DNA of 64,000 nt from Bog-793 sp963785415 (GCA_963785415.1 CAWAVB010000001.1:1612001-1676000); one strand, 5' to 3'; counted from the stretch's first letter, positions 8,660 through 18,311 are shown. Program-made: numbers and translations. The notes: generated from the sequence alone by a model not told the origin.

Positions 8660-8665
8660 TATGCT
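8660..8665 (+). promoter_or_regulatory. -10-like box (TATGCT) for the lipoprotein gene
   Basis: TATGCT ends six bases before the ATG at 8672. This spacing would start the transcript at or next to the start codon (leaderless). No clear -35 is seen. The same arrangement recurs at several other genes in the window. Confidence 0.4.
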
Positions 8666-8671
8666 GGTGCG

Positions 8672-9199
8672 ATGCCGCCGCACTGGGGTCCACGGACGGT
8701 CGGTGGCGTTGCGCTCGCCACCGGGCTGGGGCTCGCCGCCTCCGCCTGCGGTGGATCGAACGGCCCCGCCGGTTACGGTGCGTACCCGGCGTCGCTGCCG
8801 AGCGCGTCGACGCTCTGCCCGACGCTCGCCGAGGTCGACTATTACGTCCCCGTGCCCGCCTCGGCCGCGTCCGGCGTCGTCGAGCAGTCGACGACCGCCG
8901 GCGTCCGGTCGACGGTGCGCTGCGTGTACGGGGATCCGGCACGCGCCCCGCGTCACTCCGCCGTGGTGACGACGGTGCTCCGGCCGACCGCCGCGGAGAC
9001 GCGGCCCGCGGGCGTGACGATCAGGAGGGTCGCGCACGTCGGGCTGCTCATGCTCAGCTACCGCCAGGGCGACCGGAACGTGGTCGTCGTCCACGAGGGA
9101 GGCGTCGACGTCATCGTCGCGTCAGGGGTGGCGCCTGCCGAGCTCGAAGGGTTCGCTGAGGAGGAGCTGTCGAGGGTCCCCGAGGCGGATCGGGCGTGA
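8672..9199 (+). CDS. Putative lipoprotein of unknown function
   Basis: A 175-residue protein with a short N-terminal region, a hydrophobic stretch GGVALATGLGLAA and the lipobox LAASAC, so Cys26 would be lipidated after signal peptidase II cleavage. The mature part has two further Cys (STLCPTL and VRCVYGD) that could form a disulfide, a beta-rich pattern, and no recognisable catalytic motif. It is likely an exported, membrane-anchored protein. It lies between the divergent kdp operon and a tRNA gene. It might share the kdp intergenic region for regulation, but nothing ties it to potassium. I do not recognise the family. Confidence 0.7.
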   Translation: MPPHWGPRTVGGVALATGLGLAASACGGSNGPAGYGAYPASLPSASTLCPTLAEVDYYVPVPASAASGVVEQSTTAGVRSTVRCVYGDPARAPRHSAVVTTVLRPTAAETRPAGVTIRRVAHVGLLMLSYRQGDRNVVVVHEGGVDVIVASGVAPAELEGFAEEELSRVPEADRA

Positions 9200-9243
9200 T
9201 GACGTGGGACCGGCGCGACACACCGTGACGAGAATCGCAGATG

Positions 9244-9315
9244 CGCCCTCGGCGGGATTCGAACCCACGCGCCCGGCTCCGGAGGCCGGTGCTCTATCCC
9301 CTGAGCTACGAGGGC
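9244..9315 (-). tRNA. tRNA-Arg, anticodon CCG
   Basis: On the minus strand the 72 bases fold as a complete cloverleaf: acceptor GCCCTCG/CGAGGGC, D arm GCTC...GAGC, anticodon arm CCGGC-CTCCGGA-GCCGG and T arm with loop TTCGAAT. The anticodon is CCG, which reads CGG arginine codons. The 3' CCA is not encoded. It sits about 100 bases upstream of argS, the gene for the synthetase that charges it, but on the opposite strand. Confidence 0.95.
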
Positions 9316-9418
9316 TTGGACCGTGCCGACCGGGTGCGGGGGCGGATGTCCCGGCCACGGCGCCCGGCACGTCGTATGCGCAGCATGGTAGCCGAGCGCC
9401 CAACGGAGGCTCCGGGTC

Positions 9419-11029
9419 GTGACGAACAACGAGACGTACGTCGACGGGATCGTGCAGGCCCTCGCCGTGGCAGGGATCGAGGTCGATCCGGGGGAGGTGG
9501 CGCTCGAGCGGCCGCAGAGGCCGGAGCACGGCGACCTGTCGTCGAACATCGCGCTCGTCGTTTCCGCCCGCGCCGGCCGGGGACCGCGCGGGATCGCCCA
9601 GGATCTGGCGAACCGCCTCGCCCGAGCCGGTCTGCCCCATGTCGTCGCCATGGAGGTCGCCGGGCCGGGGTTCGTCAACTTCCGCCTCGCGCCCGCGTAC
9701 TTCCACGAGGCGCTCGCCGCCGTGCTCACGGCGGGCAGCGAGGGCTACGCGTGCCCCCAGGTTGGCCACGGCGAGCGGGTCCAGGTCGAGTTCGTCTCCG
9801 CCAATCCGACGGGGCCGCTCCACGTCGGCAACGGCTGGTTTGCCTCATACGGCGACGCGCTGGCCCGCCTGCTCGGGCGCTGCGGCTACGTCGTCGAGCG
9901 GGAGTACTACCTGAACGACACCGGGAACCAGATCCGACTGCTGGGTGAGAGCCTGCTCGCCCGCCGGGCGGGGACCGCGCCGCCCGAGGAGGGCTACCAG
10001 GGGGCCTACCTCCTCGAGCTCGCGGCCCGCTACGAGGGTCCCGAAGACCCGCTTGTGGCGGGACGGTTCGCGTCGGACGCCGTCGTGGAGAACATCCGCG
10101 CGACCCTCGCCCGCCTGGGCATCGTCTACGACCAGTGGTACAGCCAGGCCTCCATCGAGGAGAGCGGGCAGGTCGAGGAGACGATCGCGATCCTCCGGGA
10201 CAAGGGTCTCGTCTACGAGAAGGACGGGGCGACGTGGTTCGCGTCGAGCGAGCACGGGGATAACCGCGACCGCGTCCTCGTCACGTCGGCGGGCGAGAGG
10301 ACCTACTTCGCCGGCGACATCGCCTACCACCGCGACAAGTTCCTTGTCCGGGGGTTCGATCGCGTGATCGACGTCTTCGGCGCGGACCACCACGGTCAGG
10401 TGCCGAGCCTGCTCGCCGGCGTCGCGGCGCTCGGCGTCGACCCGAGCCGCCTCGAGGTCCAGCTCGGACAGCTCGTCTCGCTCGTGAGCGGCCGGATGTC
10501 GAAACGGTCGGGCCAGTACGTCCCGCTCGACGAGCTCATCGACACCGTCGGCCCCGACGCGACGCGGCTTCTGGCGCTGATGGGATCCATCAACCAGGCG
10601 ACGACGATCGACCTCGACGCCGTGCGCCGCCAGTCGATGGAGAATCCCGTCTACTACGTGCAGTACGCCCACGCCCGGATCGCCTCGATCGAACGGGTCG
10701 CCGCCGAACGGGGGGTCGTGCGGTCGCCGCTCGAGCCGGTCGACATTTCGTTGCTCGTCGATCCCCACGAGCTCGAGCTCATCCGGCGGCTCATCGACCT
10801 GCCGGGCGTGCTCGCCGACGCCGCCGTGGGGCGGGCTCCTTACAAGGTGACGAACTGGGTGCGGCAGCTTGCCGCGGACTTCCACGGCTTCTACCACGAG
10901 TGCCGGGTGCTCGGCGACGACGTGCCGCTGCCGCTCTCCCTGGCGCGCCTCGCGCTCGTCGAGGCGGCGCGCATCGGTCTTGCGATCGGGCTCGGGGTCC
11001 TCGGCGTGTCCGCGCCCGAGTCGATGTGA
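9419..11029 (+). CDS. argS: Arginine--tRNA ligase
   Basis: A 536-residue class Ia synthetase that charges tRNA-Arg. It has the Arg-tRNA synthetase N-terminal domain (ERPQRPEHGDLSSNIAL), the HIGH-type motif PTGPLHVGNG (HVGN at 135-138), FGADHHGQV, the KMSKS-type segment GRMSKRSG and the C-terminal DALR anticodon-binding domain (ENPVYYVQYAHARI onward). The GTG at 9419 follows a good GGAGG-type site. The stop overlaps the lysA ATG (TGATG). Length is normal for the bacterial enzyme. Confidence 0.96.
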   Translation: MTNNETYVDGIVQALAVAGIEVDPGEVALERPQRPEHGDLSSNIALVVSARAGRGPRGIAQDLANRLARAGLPHVVAMEVAGPGFVNFRLAPAYFHEALAAVLTAGSEGYACPQVGHGERVQVEFVSANPTGPLHVGNGWFASYGDALARLLGRCGYVVEREYYLNDTGNQIRLLGESLLARRAGTAPPEEGYQGAYLLELAARYEGPEDPLVAGRFASDAVVENIRATLARLGIVYDQWYSQASIEESGQVEETIAILRDKGLVYEKDGATWFASSEHGDNRDRVLVTSAGERTYFAGDIAYHRDKFLVRGFDRVIDVFGADHHGQVPSLLAGVAALGVDPSRLEVQLGQLVSLVSGRMSKRSGQYVPLDELIDTVGPDATRLLALMGSINQATTIDLDAVRRQSMENPVYYVQYAHARIASIERVAAERGVVRSPLEPVDISLLVDPHELELIRRLIDLPGVLADAAVGRAPYKVTNWVRQLAADFHGFYHECRVLGDDVPLPLSLARLALVEAARIGLAIGLGVLGVSAPESM

Positions 11030-12357
11030 TGTCTTCCTGGTCCGGCGGCGACGCCGAGTCGGTTGCCGTGCCCTGCGAGGGCCCGGTCGCGCGGCACCTG
11101 CTGCCCGACAGCGCCGAGGTGACCGCTTCGGGACGGCTGGAGATCGGGGGCGTCGACTTAGAGTCGCTCGCCGATGAGTTCGGCACGCCGTTGTTCGTCT
11201 ACGACGAGGCGACCCTGCGGGCGCGCTGCCAGGCGGTCGTGCGGGCCTTCGGACCAGGGAGCGCCTACGCGACGAAGGCGTTCCTTTGCCGCGCGATGGC
11301 CAAGCTTGCGATGGAGGAGGGGCTGCGGCTCGACGTCTCGACGGACGGCGAGCTCGGCGTGGCGCTGTCCGCCGGCGCCGAACCGGGCGACATCGTCTTT
11401 CACGGCAACAACAAGTCCGACGCCGAGCTGGCAGCCGTCGTGGGTCTCGGGACGGCAAGGATCGTCGTCGACTCGTTCGACGAGGTCGAACGGCTCGCGC
11501 GCCTGGTCGACGGGCGAAGGATCGGGTCGGGCCAGCAGGTCCTCGTGCGGGTCAACCCCGGGATCGAGGCGCACACGCACGAATTCATCGCCACCGGCCA
11601 GGAGGACTCGAAGTTCGGGTTCTCCCTCGCCTCGGGCGCGGCGGAGCAGGCGATCGACGCCCTGCGGGGCCTGCGAGGCGTCGAGGTCGTCGGTGTCCAC
11701 GCCCACATCGGGAGCCAGATCATGCGGCTCGAGTCGTTCGCCCGCGTCGCCGAGGTGCTCGCGCCGGTCGTCGCGGCCCGCGGCCTCGCCGAGCTGTGCG
11801 TGGGTGGTGGGCTCGGGGTCGCCTACCTCTCCGACGAGGAGGCCCCGACGATCGAGGAGTGGGCGGATGCCGTGCATGCCCAGTGCGCGCGGGCGGGACT
11901 TGCGCCCAACGTCCAGGTCACCGCGGAACCGGGGCGCGCCGTCGTCGCGACGGCGGCGGTGACCTGCTACCGGGTCGGGACGGTCAAGGAGCTGGCGGGG
12001 ATCCGCAACTTCGTCGCCGTCGACGGGGGCATGAGCGACAACCCCCGGCCGGTCCTCTACGGGAGCGGCTACGAGGCCTTCCTCCCGCGCTGCGTCGGGG
12101 CGGACCGGCCGTACGCGGCGCGCATCGTCGGCAAGCACTGCGAGTCGGGCGACGTCGTCGTCGCCGAGGCGAGACTTCCCGGCGACGTCAAAGTCGGCGA
12201 CGCGCTCGTGACGCCGGTGACCGGCGCCTACGGGTTCTCGATGGCCTCGAACTACAACCGGGTCGGCCGTCCCGCTGTCGTCTTCGTGGGCGACGGGCGC
12301 GCGCGGGTCGCGGTGAGGAGGGAGACGGTCGACGACCTCCTTCGCCTGGAATCGTGA
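11029..12357 (+). CDS. lysA: Diaminopimelate decarboxylase
   Basis: A 442-residue fold-type III PLP enzyme that makes lysine from meso-diaminopimelate. The PLP lysine is Lys83 in SAYATKAFLC. The family motifs HAHIGSQI, CVGGGLGVAY, TAEPGRAVV and the catalytic-cysteine motif GKHCESGDVV are all present, as is the C-terminal ASNYNRVGRPA. The ATG at 11029 overlaps the argS stop by one base; the frame extends farther upstream only inside argS. With hom and thrC downstream, this is an aspartate-family amino-acid cluster. Confidence 0.96.
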   Translation: MSSWSGGDAESVAVPCEGPVARHLLPDSAEVTASGRLEIGGVDLESLADEFGTPLFVYDEATLRARCQAVVRAFGPGSAYATKAFLCRAMAKLAMEEGLRLDVSTDGELGVALSAGAEPGDIVFHGNNKSDAELAAVVGLGTARIVVDSFDEVERLARLVDGRRIGSGQQVLVRVNPGIEAHTHEFIATGQEDSKFGFSLASGAAEQAIDALRGLRGVEVVGVHAHIGSQIMRLESFARVAEVLAPVVAARGLAELCVGGGLGVAYLSDEEAPTIEEWADAVHAQCARAGLAPNVQVTAEPGRAVVATAAVTCYRVGTVKELAGIRNFVAVDGGMSDNPRPVLYGSGYEAFLPRCVGADRPYAARIVGKHCESGDVVVAEARLPGDVKVGDALVTPVTGAYGFSMASNYNRVGRPAVVFVGDGRARVAVRRETVDDLLRLES

Positions 12358-12364
12358 GAGTCGC

Positions 12365-12370
12365 TAGATT
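12365..12370 (+). promoter_or_regulatory. -10-like box (TAGATT) for hom
   Basis: TAGATT ends six bases before the ATG at 12377, right after the lysA stop codon. A weak TTCGCC lies 18 bases upstream (12341-12346). This would give hom-thrC its own leaderless transcript and is why I favour the ATG at 12377 over the in-frame GTG at 12371. Confidence 0.45.
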
Positions 12371-12376
12371 GTGCCG

Positions 12377-13720
12377 ATGAGCAGGGATGTCCGGCGTGTC
12401 GTGCCGCACGTCGTGCGTCTTGGGCTGCTCGGGCTCGGCAGCGTCGGGGCCGCTTTCGCCGAGCTCGTCGACGACGACCGTGAGGGCATCGACCGCCGAG
12501 TCGGGCTGAAACTCGAGATCACCCGCATCGCGGTCCACGACACGACGAAGTCACGCGGCAAGCTCCGCCGCCTGGAACGAATCACCGGCGACGCCGCCGC
12601 GGTCGTCTCGGACCCGGAGGTCGACGTCGTCGTCGAACTCGTCGGCGGGATCGAGCCCGCGAGGTCGCTCATCCTTGCCGCGCTGCGCGCCGGCAAGCCG
12701 GTCGTGACGGCGAACAAGGAGCTGCTCGCCCAGGACGGTCCGGAGCTGTTCGCGGTCGCCGAGTCGGCCGGTCGGCCGTTGCTGTTCGAGGCGGCCGTCG
12801 CGGGCGCGATCCCGCTCGTGCGGGCGCTGCGGGTTTCACTCGTCGGCGAACGCGTTCGCCGAATCCTCGGAATCGTGAACGGGACGACGAACTACATCCT
12901 CAGCGAGATGAGCGAGAAGGGCGTCAGTTACGCCAGTGCCCTGGAGACCGCCCAGCGCCTCGGTTACGCCGAACGCAATCCTTCGGCCGACGTCGGCGGG
13001 CACGACGCCGCCGCCAAGGCGGCGATCCTCGCCAGCATCGCCTTCAGCGCCGACGTCGTCGCCACCGACGTCTACCGCGAGGGCATCGAGGCGATCGAGA
13101 TCGCCGACATCGAGTTCGCCCATCGGCTCGGCTACGAGGTGAAGTTGCTCGCCGTTGCCGAGCAACTCGACGCCGTGGAAGGCTCCCCGATGATCGCGGT
13201 GCGCGTCCACCCGGCGATGGTCCCGGTCGAGCATCCGTTGGCGACGATCCGCGGCCCGTTCAACGCCGTCTTCGTCGAGGGCGACTCGGCCGGGGAGCTC
13301 ATGCTGTTCGGCCGGGGCGCCGGTGGGCGCCCGACGGCGAGCGCGGTGCTCGGCGACGTCATCGACGCCGCCGGATCGCTCGGCCTCGAGGGCGGCCTTC
13401 GGTTCGCGCCGCGGCACCGAGCCGAAATCCGGCCGATCGGCGAGCTGCGCGCCCAGTACTACGTCGCGATCGACGTCTCGGACCGCCCGGGCGTGCTCGC
13501 TGCGGTGGCGGCGGTGTTCGGCCAGCACAACGTCTCGGTGCGCTCGATGGAACAGGTGGGACTCGGTGACGAGGCACGGCTCGTCTTCATCACTCACCTC
13601 GCCCGCGAATCTGACGTGCAGGCGACCCTCGGCGACCTCGCCCGACTCGACGCCGTGCGGCGGGTCGGCGGGTTGATACGGGTCGTCGGCCAGGAGCGGG
13701 ATGAGGCGACGCCGGCGTGA
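12377..13720 (+). CDS. hom: Homoserine dehydrogenase
   Basis: A 447-residue enzyme that reduces aspartate semialdehyde to homoserine with NAD(P)H. The Rossmann motif is LGLLGLGSVG near the N-terminus. It is followed by ANKELLA, the catalytic-domain hallmark GIVNGTTNYILSEM, and GGHDAAAKAAILAS. A C-terminal ACT domain (DRPGVLAAVAAVFGQHNVSV) suggests feedback control by threonine, as in other Gram-positive Hom enzymes. An in-frame GTG at 12371 is an alternative start; the -10-like box six bases before the ATG supports 12377. The stop overlaps the thrC GTG (GTGA). Confidence 0.95.
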   Translation: MSRDVRRVVPHVVRLGLLGLGSVGAAFAELVDDDREGIDRRVGLKLEITRIAVHDTTKSRGKLRRLERITGDAAAVVSDPEVDVVVELVGGIEPARSLILAALRAGKPVVTANKELLAQDGPELFAVAESAGRPLLFEAAVAGAIPLVRALRVSLVGERVRRILGIVNGTTNYILSEMSEKGVSYASALETAQRLGYAERNPSADVGGHDAAAKAAILASIAFSADVVATDVYREGIEAIEIADIEFAHRLGYEVKLLAVAEQLDAVEGSPMIAVRVHPAMVPVEHPLATIRGPFNAVFVEGDSAGELMLFGRGAGGRPTASAVLGDVIDAAGSLGLEGGLRFAPRHRAEIRPIGELRAQYYVAIDVSDRPGVLAAVAAVFGQHNVSVRSMEQVGLGDEARLVFITHLARESDVQATLGDLARLDAVRRVGGLIRVVGQERDEATPA

Positions 13721-14805
13721 CGAGAAGAGCGAGGTCGAACGGTGCCGGCGCGTCGGCCCCGACCGGCGGCACCTGGCCCGGCGTCATCCGTCGTTACGGT
13801 GCCTTCCTCCCCGTCTCCGGCGTGACGCCGGTCGTCACCCTCCTCGAGGGGAACACGCCGCTCCTCCCGGCACCGCGGCTCTCCGAGCGCGTCGGCGCCG
13901 AGGTCTACCTGAAGGTGGAGGGGTTGAACCCGACGGGGTCGTTCAAGGACCGCGGCATGACGGTCGCGATCTCCAAAGCTCTCGAGGAGGGCGCACGCGC
14001 CGTCGTCTGCGCCTCGACGGGCAACACCTCGGCGTCGGCCGCCGCCTATGCGGCCCGCGCCGGGATGACCTGCATCGTCCTCGTCCCGGAGGGCCACGTC
14101 GCGCTCGGCAAGCTCGCCCAGGCGCTCGTGCACGGTGCCCAGGTCCTCCAGGTGCGAGGCAACTTCGATGCCGCGCTTGTCGTCGTGCGCGAACTGCCGT
14201 CGCGCGCGCCCATCGTCGTCGTGAACTCCGTGAACCCGTTCCGGATCGAGGGCCAGAAGACGGGCGCCTTCGAGATCGTCGATGCCCTTGGCGACGCGCC
14301 GGACGTCCACTGCATCCCCGTCGGCAACGCCGGCAACATCACGGCGTACTGGCGCGGCTACCGCGAGTACCACGCCGCGGGGAGGTCGACCCGGTTGCCC
14401 CGGATGCTCGGTTTCCAAGCCGCCGGCGCGGCACCGATCGTCCTCGGCCACCCTGTCGAGAGGCCCGAGACGGTCGCCACGGCGATCCGGATAGGCAATC
14501 CGGCGTCGTGGACAGGCGCGACTACGGCGGCCGCCGAGTCCGGCGGCGCGATCAGCGCGGTGACCGACGACCAGATCCTCGACGCCTACCGGTTCCTCGC
14601 CGAGGAGGAGTCGGTCTTCTGCGAGCCCGCATCGGCGGCATCGGTGGCGGGCCTCCTGAAATCGGACGTCCCGGCGGGTTCCAAGGTCGTCTGCGTCCTC
14701 ACCGGAAACGGGCTAAAGGACCCCGACGTCGCGATCGGCGGGGCCCGGCCACCCGAGGTGGTCGACGCGACGATCGACTCGGTCCTCGGCGCGCTCACGC
14801 TCTAG
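13717..14805 (+). CDS. thrC: Threonine synthase
   Basis: A 362-residue PLP enzyme converting phosphohomoserine to threonine. PLP Lys77 lies in NPTGSFKDRG. The phosphate-binding loop VGNAGNITAYW and the motif CASTGNTSASAAAYAA are intact, and the C-terminal ...VFCEPASAASVAGLL segment matches the compact actinobacterial type. Translation is coupled to hom by a GTGA overlap. Its substrate requires homoserine kinase (thrB), which usually follows directly in actinobacteria but is not in this window. Confidence 0.96.
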   Translation: MTRRARSNGAGASAPTGGTWPGVIRRYGAFLPVSGVTPVVTLLEGNTPLLPAPRLSERVGAEVYLKVEGLNPTGSFKDRGMTVAISKALEEGARAVVCASTGNTSASAAAYAARAGMTCIVLVPEGHVALGKLAQALVHGAQVLQVRGNFDAALVVVRELPSRAPIVVVNSVNPFRIEGQKTGAFEIVDALGDAPDVHCIPVGNAGNITAYWRGYREYHAAGRSTRLPRMLGFQAAGAAPIVLGHPVERPETVATAIRIGNPASWTGATTAAAESGGAISAVTDDQILDAYRFLAEEESVFCEPASAASVAGLLKSDVPAGSKVVCVLTGNGLKDPDVAIGGARPPEVVDATIDSVLGALTL

Positions 14806-14814
14806 GGGGCGGCT

Positions 14815-14830
14815 CGCGCGTGGGCGCGCG
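14815..14830 (+). terminator. Hairpin after thrC
   Basis: CGCGCG-TGGG-CGCGCG forms a 6-base-pair stem, extendable by a T-A pair, starting ten bases after the thrC stop. No T-run follows. It plausibly marks the end of the hom-thrC transcript before the ABC transporter unit. In the next 180 bases a TAATAT (14915-14920) could be a -10 box for the transporter. Confidence 0.35.
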
Positions 14831-15012
14831 ACGGTTCCGGGGGCAGCAGAGACCGCTCGCCTGAAGGGAATTCCTGTTTTCCTTCTGTCACCGGGATGTC
14901 ATCGGGCGATTGGCTAATATGCCTCGGCGCCTTGGCGGCCCGGCCCGAATACGCCGTGGTCATTGCTGCTCGCCGGTGCCGGGGAACTCCAGTAAGGAAA
15001 GGGCGGAATCTC

Positions 15013-15783
15013 ATGACGCGCATTGACGCGGCCGCGCAAAGCGACGCGCCATCTTCAGGACGACCGGCTGCCCGCGCCGCCGAGCTCGTCAAGGTCTACG
15101 GCAAGGGTGACACCGCCGTGCGCGCCCTCGACGGCATCGACGTCGAATTCGCCCGCGGTCGTTTCACGGCGGTGATGGGCCCTTCGGGCTCGGGCAAGTC
15201 GACCCTCATGCACTGCATGGCCGGACTCGACTCCCCGACCTCGGGACAGGTCTACGTCGGTGAGGACGAAATCGGGGGCATGGACGACAAGGGACTGACG
15301 CAGTTGCGTCGGGACCGGATCGGATTCGTGTTCCAGTCCTTCAATCTCGTCCCGACGCTGACCGCAGGCGAGAACATCACGCTCCCGGCGGCGTTGGCCG
15401 GACGCTCGGTCGACTCGTCGTGGTTCGACTTCCTCGTCGATCAGCTCGCCATCCGCGACCGTCTCTCGCACCGGCCGAGTGAATTATCCGGTGGCCAGCA
15501 GCAGCGCGTCGCCTGCGCCCGGGCGCTGATCGGCAGGCCCGACCTCATATTCGCCGACGAGCCGACTGGCAACCTCGACTCGAACTCCTCGGGTGAGATG
15601 CTCGCTTTCCTCCGTCGATCCGTCGACGAATTCGGCCAGACGATCGCGATGGTGACCCACGACCCCCGGGGCGCGGCGCAGTCCGACCGGGTCGTCTTCC
15701 TCAACGACGGCAAGGTCGTCGGAGAGCTCACCGCGCCGACGGCCGACCTCGTGCTCGAGACGATGGAACAGCTGAGGAACTGA
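15013..15783 (+). CDS. MacB/LolD-type ABC transporter ATP-binding protein
   Basis: A 256-residue ATPase of the family that powers FtsX-type permeases. It has Walker A GPSGSGKST, Q-loop FVFQSFNLVPTLT, signature LSGGQQQRVA, Walker B LIFADEPTGNLDS and switch His in MVTHDPRGA. The residues NLVPTLT and ADEPTGNLD are hallmarks of the MacB/LolD/FtsE group. The ATG at 15013 follows AAGGAAAGGGCGG; the frame extends upstream without homology. It sits two bases before the permease gene and forms an operon with it. Such pairs export or extract substrates at the outer membrane leaflet or act as mechanotransmitters; the substrate is unknown. Confidence 0.92.
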   Translation: MTRIDAAAQSDAPSSGRPAARAAELVKVYGKGDTAVRALDGIDVEFARGRFTAVMGPSGSGKSTLMHCMAGLDSPTSGQVYVGEDEIGGMDDKGLTQLRRDRIGFVFQSFNLVPTLTAGENITLPAALAGRSVDSSWFDFLVDQLAIRDRLSHRPSELSGGQQQRVACARALIGRPDLIFADEPTGNLDSNSSGEMLAFLRRSVDEFGQTIAMVTHDPRGAAQSDRVVFLNDGKVVGELTAPTADLVLETMEQLRN

Positions 15784-15785
15784 CC

Positions 15786-18311
15786 GTGTGGCTGGCAACG
15801 ATCAAGGGGCTGCTCGCGCACAAGCTGCGCCTCGCCCTGACTGCACTCGCCATCGTGCTTGGCGTGATGTTCGTCTCCGGCACTCTGGTGCTCACCGACA
15901 CGCTCCACAACACGTTCAACTCGTTGTTCAACAACGTGTACAAGGGCGTCGACTTCGTCGTGCGGGAGAAGTCCGCGTTCACGGGCACGGCCGGGACGGC
16001 GGTTCGCAAACCGCTTCCGGAGTCCGTGGCAGCGAAGGTCCGCGCCGTGCCCGGGGTCGAGTACGCCGACGGGACGGTGGAGGGATACGCCCAGTTCGTG
16101 GCGCCGGACGGCAAGGCCGTCAGCAACGGCCAGGCGCCCACGATCGGGGTGTCTTTCGACCCGCACGAGCAGCTGTCGTCGCTGCACGTCCGCCAGGGGA
16201 CGCCGCCGACGACACCCGACGAGGTGGCGATCGATGCCGCCACCGCGTCCAAGTACCACTTCGTCGTCGGAGACCGCGTCCGCGTCCTTCTGGCCGGTCC
16301 GCCGCAGACCTTTACGATCTCGGGCATCGTCCAGTACGGGACGGCGAACAACCTCGCCGGGGCGACGATCGCGGCGTTCGATCTCCCCACCGCGCAGCGA
16401 GTGCTCGACAGCGAGGGTGCATACGGCTCCGTCGAGGTGCTCGCCAAGCCGGGTTTCGACAAGGCGCAGCTGCGCCAGGCCATCACGAAGGTGCTGCCAC
16501 CGGGCACCGAAGTGGTCACCGGCCAGACGGTCGCCAACGAGTCGGCCGACACGATCAACCAGGCGCTCTCGATCTTCTCGACGGCTCTGATCGTCTTCGC
16601 CCTCATCTCGCTCTTCGTCGGCGCGTTCACCATCTTCAACACGTTCTCGATCATCGTCGGCCAGCGGACGCGCGAGCTCGCCCTGCTGCGCATCCTCGGC
16701 GCCGCCCGACGGCAGATCTTTCGCTCGGTGCTCGGAGAGGCGGCGTTGGTCGGGGTCGTCGCCTCCCTGACCGGCCTCGGGCTCGGCGTGGTGACCGCCA
16801 TCGGGCTGAGGGCCCTGCTGTCGGGGTTCGGGGTCTCGCTCCCCTCAGGCCCACTCGTGTTCCAGGCCCGCACGGTTGTCGTCGCGCTGGCGGTCGGCGT
16901 CGGAGTGACCGTCGTCTCGGCGGTGAGCCCCGCGAGACGCGCCGTGCGTATCCCGCCAGTCGCCGCGCTCGCGGATCACGAGGGCGCGCCGGGGACCTCG
17001 TCCCGGCGCCGGGTGATTGTCGGCGCGTCCGTGTCGGCGATCGGCGTCGCCGCGCTGGGATTCGGGCTGTCCAAACCCGCGATCCAGCTGGTCGGGGTCG
17101 GTGCCGTCGCGATCTTCATCGGGGTCGGCATGCTGGCGCCGCTCGTCGCGCGCCCGATGGCGAGCGTGATCGGCCGACCACTCGCGCGAGTGCTCGGGAT
17201 CGCGGGACGGATCGGCCGCGAGAACTCGATGCGCAGTCCGCGGCGGACGGCCCAGACGGCCGCCGCGCTCATCGTCGGGCTCGCCCTCGTCTCGACGATG
17301 GCGGTGTTCGGCGCGTCACTTTCACGGTCGGCGACGTCGAGCATTGACCAGGCGCTCAGCGCCGACTACATCGTCACGGCGTCCGGGGGGAACAACTTCT
17401 CCACGACGGTGGTCGCGGCGGCGGAGCGCGTGCCTGGCGTCACCGCGGTCTCAACGGCTTACGGCGGCCAATTCGTGTTCCGCGGTTCGGTGTCGACCCT
17501 GACCGGCGTGTCACCCGTCCGACTTGCGCAGACCGTGACCCTGCACCTGGTCGCAGGCACAGGTGCCCCGGCGCTCGCCGCCGGTGAGATGTTGATCGAC
17601 TCGACGACGGCGAACGCCAAGCATCTCGTGGTTGGCTCGGTCGTTCCCGTGAAGTTCGCTCGGACCGGTGCGGGAACGGTGCGGGTGGGGGGCGTCTACC
17701 AGCCAAATGCCCTGCTCGGCAGCTTCCTCGTGAGCGACCGGTTCGTCCAGGCGCACTTTCAGAACTCACTCCCGTTCGCGGTGCTCATCCGGACGGCCGG
17801 CGGCGCGAGCGCGGCGGGCAAGGCGGCGGTCGAGCGCGCGCTGCGTGCCTACCCCAACCTTGTGATCCAGACCCAGGCCGAGTTCAAGCAGGCTACGACC
17901 CAGCAGGTCAACCAGCTGCTCGGCGTCGTCTACGTGCTGCTCGCCCTCGCCATCCTCGTCGCGCTGATCGGAATCGTGAACACGCTCATCCTCTCGGTCT
18001 TCGAGCGCACCCACGAGATCGGTCTACTCCGAGCGGTCGGGATGCGGCGGCGCCAGGTGCGGACGATGATCCGGTCCGAGGCGGTGATCCTGTCCGTCTT
18101 CGGCGCGGTACTCGGCATCGTCATCGGCACGGCCCTCGGCGTCGCGCTCTCCGCGGCGATGAAGCAGCAGGGGATAACGGACATCGTCGTCCCGATCTCG
18201 AGCTTGATCGTCTTCGTCCTCATCGCCGCGCTGTTCGGCCTCGCCGCCGCCTCGTGGCCGGCGCGCCGGGCGGCGAGACTCGACGTGCTTACCGCGCTCT
18301 CGGCCGAATAG
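15786..18311 (+). CDS. FtsX/MacB-type ABC transporter permease with two FtsX units
   Basis: An 841-residue permease with duplicated architecture. It has an N-terminal membrane helix (about 14-36) and a MacB-like extracytoplasmic domain (about 40-250). A first FtsX block of three helices (about 260-395) follows, with the coupling segment RTRELALLRILGAARRQIF. Then come extra helices (about 415-470), a second extracytoplasmic region (about 505-690), and a final FtsX block (about 705-841) with FERTHEIGLLRAVGMRRRQV. This is the common actinobacterial one-chain form that replaces a permease dimer. It works with the ATPase just upstream. The secreted Ig-like protein downstream may be functionally linked, but that is only inferred from position. 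Confidence 0.9.
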   Translation: MWLATIKGLLAHKLRLALTALAIVLGVMFVSGTLVLTDTLHNTFNSLFNNVYKGVDFVVREKSAFTGTAGTAVRKPLPESVAAKVRAVPGVEYADGTVEGYAQFVAPDGKAVSNGQAPTIGVSFDPHEQLSSLHVRQGTPPTTPDEVAIDAATASKYHFVVGDRVRVLLAGPPQTFTISGIVQYGTANNLAGATIAAFDLPTAQRVLDSEGAYGSVEVLAKPGFDKAQLRQAITKVLPPGTEVVTGQTVANESADTINQALSIFSTALIVFALISLFVGAFTIFNTFSIIVGQRTRELALLRILGAARRQIFRSVLGEAALVGVVASLTGLGLGVVTAIGLRALLSGFGVSLPSGPLVFQARTVVVALAVGVGVTVVSAVSPARRAVRIPPVAALADHEGAPGTSSRRRVIVGASVSAIGVAALGFGLSKPAIQLVGVGAVAIFIGVGMLAPLVARPMASVIGRPLARVLGIAGRIGRENSMRSPRRTAQTAAALIVGLALVSTMAVFGASLSRSATSSIDQALSADYIVTASGGNNFSTTVVAAAERVPGVTAVSTAYGGQFVFRGSVSTLTGVSPVRLAQTVTLHLVAGTGAPALAAGEMLIDSTTANAKHLVVGSVVPVKFARTGAGTVRVGGVYQPNALLGSFLVSDRFVQAHFQNSLPFAVLIRTAGGASAAGKAAVERALRAYPNLVIQTQAEFKQATTQQVNQLLGVVYVLLALAILVALIGIVNTLILSVFERTHEIGLLRAVGMRRRQVRTMIRSEAVILSVFGAVLGIVIGTALGVALSAAMKQQGITDIVVPISSLIVFVLIAALFGLAAASWPARRAARLDVLTALSAE